A program made the position numbers and the translations under genes. Source: CAZFOB01 sp964520325 (GTDB lineage Bacteria; Actinomycetota; JAICYB01). From it: DNA of 64,000 bases. The notes below the pieces were generated by a model. The model was given only the letters and a program-made list of their open reading frames with translations, was not told the origin of the DNA and made no database searches. Location of the stretch: assembly GCA_964520325.1 (NCBI GenBank), contig CAZFOB010000017.1, positions 6,600 through 70,599 of the forward strand. The letters run 5' to 3'. Each line of letters opens with the position of its first letter. The first letter of the stretch is position 1. Shown piece after piece: positions 60,751-64,000 of the stretch.

Positions 60751-60777
60751 CGTTGGCAGCGTATAGGCTCGCGCGCG

Positions 60778-61274
60778 ATGTACGAGACACCGGAGGATCG
60801 AGCCGAGCTACAACGCGTGCTCGACGAGAGCTACGCAGCGGCGGCGGAGCATCTGTTGTCGATCCACACGCCGAACTGGCGGATGTCGGTGGAGCAGGTC
60901 GTGGAGCGCTTGCAGGGGATGTGCATCTTGAGCTTCGCGACGGTCAATTCCAGGGGCCAACCGATCGCGTCTCCACTCGACGGGATGTTCTATCGAGGCC
61001 GGTTCTGGTGCGGATCGGCGAACAACTCGCTGCGTGCACGACACATCCGCCGCAACCCATCAGTGAGCCTCACGCACACCGTGGGCGAGGAGCTCGCGGT
61101 CACAGTGCACGGGAGGGCCTCGATGTCGACCGGACGACCGAGCGCGCGCTCGGGTTCCGCGACTAGGCGATCTCGATCTACGGTCAAGAGATGATCGACA
61201 TGCATTGGAACGGCGACGTCGTGTACTGGGAGATCGATCCGCGCAAGATGTTCGCCATCGCGCCCCAGGTGTAA
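60778..61274 (+). pseudogene. pyridoxamine 5'-phosphate oxidase-like FMN protein, frameshifted
   Basis: The first frame (60778 on) encodes a split-barrel FMN domain (MCILSFATVNSRGQPIASPLDGMFYRGRFWCGSANNSLRARHIRRNPSVSLTH). After HGRAS (about 61118) it loses homology; the next frame continues GLDVDRTTERALGFRD, hits TAG at 61164-61166, then resumes AISIYGQEMIDMHWNGDVVYWEIDPRKMFAI to TAA 61272-61274. At least one frameshift and one stop are needed, so it looks inactive; a sequencing error could account for part. Confidence 0.7.
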
Positions 61275-61322
61275 GCGGCGGGCGCACTCTCGATCGACCC
61301 CTGCTACGGTGGGTGGCGGTAT

Positions 61323-61394
61323 TGGGCCGTAGTGCAATTGGCAGCACGCCAGGTTCTGGCCCTGGTAGTCCTGGTTCGAGTCCAGGCGGCCCAG
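61323..61394 (+). tRNA. tRNA-Gln (anticodon CTG)
   Basis: Acceptor arms TGGGCCG (61323-61329) and CGGCCCA (61387-61393) pair fully; D arm GTGC/GCAC; anticodon arm CCAGG-TTCTGGC-CCTGG gives CTG at positions 34-36; T arm CCTGG-TTCGAGT-CCAGG. No CCA is encoded. It reads CAG codons. With GatCAB and GltX in the window its Gln charging is probably indirect. An integrase lies 0.9 kb downstream, so the 3' end may be an attachment site. Confidence 0.95.
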
Positions 61395-61440
61395 CGAATT
61401 TTCACCGCCTCCCACCTGCAGCTTCGCATTCGCGATGGCT

Positions 61441-61464
61441 CGGGAGGCACTACGGGAGGCACTA
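61441..61464. repeat. tandem 12-bp repeat near tRNA-Gln
   Basis: CGGGAGGCACTA occurs at 61441 and again at 61453 without a gap, in the 190-bp stretch between the tRNA and the VOC gene, which otherwise holds no gene I can support. It could be an integrase arm site or residue of an older element. Confidence 0.5.
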
Positions 61465-61586
61465 TCTGCGCGCAGTTGCTTCGCGTTGCAGCCATTGCGC
61501 GTACCGCACATCGGTAGCGTTGGCTCGAGACCGCCGATGACGAGAAGGTGGTGCAGGCTCCCGACGGACGCGCAAACTTGTGACCG

Positions 61587-62261
61587 ATGCGCATCCTGCG
61601 CCTACGGTTGCCGGTCGCTGACCTGGCCACGCAGCGGCACTTCTACTCATCGACGATTGGCTTTCCCGTAATCATCGGCAACGACCAGTCGTGTGAAATC
61701 GAGGTCGGCCAATCGACTCTCACGCTGGTGCGCAGCGATGTGGCCGGGGGACAACACTTCGCATTTCACATCGCGGAGAACCTGTTTGACGAAAGCGTCG
61801 AATGGGTGGCCGGTCGCGCGACGATGCTCAGCGAAAATGGCCAACGCGTATTCACGGGGTGCTTCGGACGCGAGGCCGATCGTGTGTACTTCGCAGACGT
61901 GGAGGACAACATCCTGGAGTTCATCGCCTACCACGACACTGACACCGCTTCTGACTCCCCTTTTGGTCCGAGTCACATACTTGAAGTTGGAGAGGTGGGT
62001 CTCGTGACTGCTGATGCGAAGGCCACCGCAGCGTCACTCGGGAAATGGCTTGGCGTGCCTTCGCGCGGTGACGAAGCGTTCAGCATCGCCGGCGATCGTG
62101 ACGGAATGCTCGTCTTCGTTAACCCCGGCTATCACTGGATGCCGACCGAGATCCCGGCCACCGCGATCACGATGTCGGTCCATGTCGACTCAGCGCCCAA
62201 CGGCGAGACCCCGATTCTCGGGGAGCCTTGGCAAGTGCTGGCATCAGAGCCGCCCTTGTAG
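61587..62261 (+). CDS. VOC superfamily protein
   Basis: 224 residues. LRLRLPVADLATQRHFYSSTIGFPV opens the VOC fold, with FHIAENLF and ADRVYFADVEDNILEFIAYH providing His/Glu-like ligand positions. A second, weaker module follows (ILEVGEVGLVTADAKATAASLGKWLG). Substrate unknown. It lies between tRNA-Gln and the integrase, so may be cargo of the element. Confidence 0.8.
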   Translation: MRILRLRLPVADLATQRHFYSSTIGFPVIIGNDQSCEIEVGQSTLTLVRSDVAGGQHFAFHIAENLFDESVEWVAGRATMLSENGQRVFTGCFGREADRVYFADVEDNILEFIAYHDTDTASDSPFGPSHILEVGEVGLVTADAKATAASLGKWLGVPSRGDEAFSIAGDRDGMLVFVNPGYHWMPTEIPATAITMSVHVDSAPNGETPILGEPWQVLASEPPL

Positions 62262-62274
62262 GCGGCCTTCGGAG

Positions 62275-63468
62275 TTACTTCGTTCGCGGCGGGCCGTCGA
62301 GAACGTCCCGCATTGCCTCCGTCGACATCCGATCCTTCGCGCGGATGTAGTGGCGATACGGCTTCATGCTCGACGCCGACGCGTGGCCGTGACGGCCCAT
62401 CACCTCGACCTCGGGAACGCCGGCCGCGAGGAGCTGCGTGACCGAGAAGTGGCGCAGCTGATGCGGGCGTAGGCCGCCTTCCCCGGCAAGCGTGCGGAAC
62501 ATCTTCGTGATCGACTGCGGCGCGTACGGCATGAGCGGGCCCTCGTTGTACGGCCAGAAGACGTAGGCGCCGGACGGCAGCTTCTCATCGCCCAGCTTCC
62601 GAGCCAGCTCCTCCGAACGTTCGCGATGCTCACGGAGGACGCGGACGGTCTCCTCGTCGATCCCGATCGTCCGGATGCCGGTCTCGGTCTTCGGGAGCTT
62701 CGGCACCCGGGGCGGTGGGCCGCCGTTGCCATCCCCGCGTAGGTCGGGGATCGCCCGACGAACCGTGACCTGCGGAGGATTGCCGTCGAGCTCGATGTCT
62801 TCCCACTGAAGCCCGGCGATCTCGCCGCGACGCATGCCGGTCGCGGCCTTCAGGCGGATGAGCGCGGCGCGGTCCGGCTCGCCCCGCTCGATCGCTGTGT
62901 CGATCACAGCGAGGATCTGCGCGGGCGTCGGCGGGATGACGGGCTTTGCGTTCGCGGAGGGCCGTTCGATCGACTCGGTCGGGTTGAAGCGGATCAGGTC
63001 CTTTCGGCGCGCGAGCTTGAACACCTGCGATAGCGCGCTGGCGATGCCTTTCACCGACTTCGGCGACAGGCCACGAGAGACGAGGGCGTCGACGAACCGC
63101 TGGACGTCGTCGACCGTGATCTTCTGCACCTGCCGGGAGCCGAGCCCATATCCGCGATCGAGGATGTGCTTCGCGCACCACTCGTATTGCTGGACGGTCT
63201 TGGCCTCGCGTTGCGCGCGCTTGCGGTGGAGCCACTCGTTCGTGAGCTCGCGGATGGTGACCTTTCCGGCGCCGGGCGGCGGCGGAAGGCTGCCCTTGTC
63301 GATGTCCGCGATCCGGCGCGTTCTCGCCCGCTTCGCGGCCGCTTTGTCGCCCCGGACCGTGAAGTACTCGTAGCGGCGAGCATGGCGATTGAAGACGCGC
63401 ACCTGCCAGGTGTTCGCGCCCTGGCGGCGGATCGAGCCGTTCATCGAGCCCTTCGGTGTTCCTGGCAT
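62275..63468 (-). CDS. tyrosine recombinase / site-specific integrase
   Basis: 397 residues from ATG 63468 with GGAG 8 nt upstream. N-terminal arm-binding and SAM-like domains (WLHRKRAQREAKTVQQYEWCAKHIL), catalytic domain with Arg in AATGMRRGEIAGL, the HxLRH of RPHQLRHFSVTQLL, His of GRHGHAS and nucleophile Tyr in MKPYRHY. Such integrases move phages and islands, often at tRNA genes; it points toward tRNA-Gln at 61323. No excisionase or capsid genes are seen. Confidence 0.92.
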   Translation of the reverse strand: MPGTPKGSMNGSIRRQGANTWQVRVFNRHARRYEYFTVRGDKAAAKRARTRRIADIDKGSLPPPPGAGKVTIRELTNEWLHRKRAQREAKTVQQYEWCAKHILDRGYGLGSRQVQKITVDDVQRFVDALVSRGLSPKSVKGIASALSQVFKLARRKDLIRFNPTESIERPSANAKPVIPPTPAQILAVIDTAIERGEPDRAALIRLKAATGMRRGEIAGLQWEDIELDGNPPQVTVRRAIPDLRGDGNGGPPPRVPKLPKTETGIRTIGIDEETVRVLREHRERSEELARKLGDEKLPSGAYVFWPYNEGPLMPYAPQSITKMFRTLAGEGGLRPHQLRHFSVTQLLAAGVPEVEVMGRHGHASASSMKPYRHYIRAKDRMSTEAMRDVLDGPPRTK

Positions 63469-63489
63469 TTCATCTCCTCTGCGAAGAAA

Positions 63490-63809
63490 GGGTCGGGACC
63501 CTACCAGCGTTCGCCGACCGCATTGGCACGAGCGTGTGCTCGGTTGTTGGCTCCCCACGGCCGCTGCCTGGCGCGGTTGCGCTGCGCGAGGCGGGCCTCG
63601 AGTTCGTCCTTGCACCGATCACCCGGCCTGACGGCGAGGTGCTCGCGCGCCTGGGCGACTACGCCGTGTCGGTGCTTCCGTTCATCGACGGACTCTCGGA
63701 TGCCGGATCCCGACAGCCGCCGAAGCAGTGGATTGCTTGGCACGGGAGTGACACGCGTCGGCGGTTGTTCGAGATGCTCGGTCGGCTGCACGCCCGTTCC
63801 AGATCGTGA
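63490..63809 (+). pseudogene. aminoglycoside/homoserine kinase-type phosphotransferase fragment
   Basis: The frame reads VALREAGLEFVLAPITRPDG, then LARLGDYAVSVLPFIDGLSDAG and RRRLFEMLGRLHARSRS stop. This is the middle of an APH-type kinase (adenine-binding region and inter-lobe hinge); the N-terminal P-loop-like segment and the HxD catalytic loop are both missing. It abuts the integrase start. Boundaries are approximate. Confidence 0.55.
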
Positions 63810-63893
63810 CGGCCATCCAGCAGCCGGGTCACTGCCTCTGAGGGGTTAGAAACCCCTATCGTCGCAGGGCTTCTGATGAATAGGCTGGCGCTC

Positions 63894-64000
63894 ATGACCG
63901 ACGGCGACTGGAGGGATGGCGGGTTCCGGCAGCGTCGGCCCTCCATGGAGACTCTCGCCTGGGTTGCGGCGTCGATGGGTCGGGGCAGTCGCATCGTTGG
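63894..64000 (+). CDS. phosphotransferase-like protein, 3' end outside window
   Basis: ATG 63894 opens MTDGDWRDGGF, then RPSMETLAWVAASMGRGSRIVG at the window edge, 35 residues. The pattern ETLAWV..S.G.G.R.V is that of APH-type phosphotransferases at their N-terminus. Only the start is visible. A hairpin AGGGGTT-AGA-AACCCCT (63841-63857) lies just upstream. Confidence 0.45.
   Translation, partial: MTDGDWRDGGFRQRRPSMETLAWVAASMGRGSRIV

Noticed and set aside
1..64000. CRISPR array or rRNA operon
   Set aside because: No regularly spaced repeats of CRISPR type were seen; the 44-bp, 23-bp and 12-bp repeats are contiguous tandem units. No rRNA sequence recognised.

Overview
The window is 64 kb of GC-rich bacterial chromosome. 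It looks like an actinobacterial relative with no close match I can name. Supporting signs are frequent GTG starts, many 1-14 nt gene overlaps, promoters placed so that transcripts begin at or just before a start codon, a maleylpyruvate-isomerase/DinB-type protein, and the gene order leuB-ilvE-cimA-fumarylacetoacetase-gltX, which is typical of actinobacteria. I cannot assign class or genus from sequence alone.

Layout. 1-6.4 kb: SCP2 protein fragment, meaB, an SDR, a two-gene nucleotidyltransferase module behind a perfect palindrome, two tandem VOC proteins, a cupin/TetR divergent pair, a nucleotidyl cyclase remnant and a MarR regulator. 6.4-13.9 kb: acyl-CoA mutase large subunit, two tandem double-GNAT proteins, and a penicillin-acylase family gene divergent from a membrane protein-TetR operon with an 18-bp palindrome at the promoter. 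13.9-21.1 kb: a DUF6263-like protein, SRPBCC protein, nadA, a pncA homologue lacking its catalytic Cys, enoyl-CoA hydratase, thioesterase, CheY-like and NarL-type two-component proteins, and a CRP-like domain protein. 21-34 kb: galT-like gene, cysteine desulfurase-mnmA, a beta-propeller protein, ligA, gatC-gatA, an M16 peptidase pair, and a gatB fused to a membrane domain. 34-41 kb: DUF1697, ilvD, a GH13 glucosidase, a DedA-like protein and two tandem sugar dehydrogenase (GSDH) proteins.

41-59 kb is the most informative part: a branched-chain amino acid and serine biosynthesis region (ilvB-ilvN, serC-like-serA, leuA, leuB-ilvE-cimA). Four transcription units begin with a short leader peptide followed by RNA hairpins. 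The leader codons match the products: Leu/Val/Ile before ilvB, Ser before serC-serA, Leu before leuA, Val/Ile before leuB-ilvE-cimA. Three end in an intrinsic terminator whose 5' arm starts GCCTCTCGTC, indicating a family of attenuators. In leuA the second hairpin instead covers the ribosome binding site. ilvC, leuCD and serB are not in the window; where ilvC often sits there is an AAA/DUF4143 ATPase gene behind three 23-bp direct repeats.

59-64 kb is more accessory: an SDR, a GNAT, a broken FMN-binding protein gene, tRNA-Gln(CTG), a VOC protein, a tyrosine integrase and phosphotransferase fragments, consistent with an element integrated at or near tRNA-Gln.

Functionally, GatCAB, GltX and tRNA-Gln fit indirect Gln-tRNA formation; CimA implies isoleucine made from pyruvate via citramalate; MeaB with the mutase indicates B12-dependent acyl-CoA rearrangement. 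All functions are read from motifs and context; no database search was possible.
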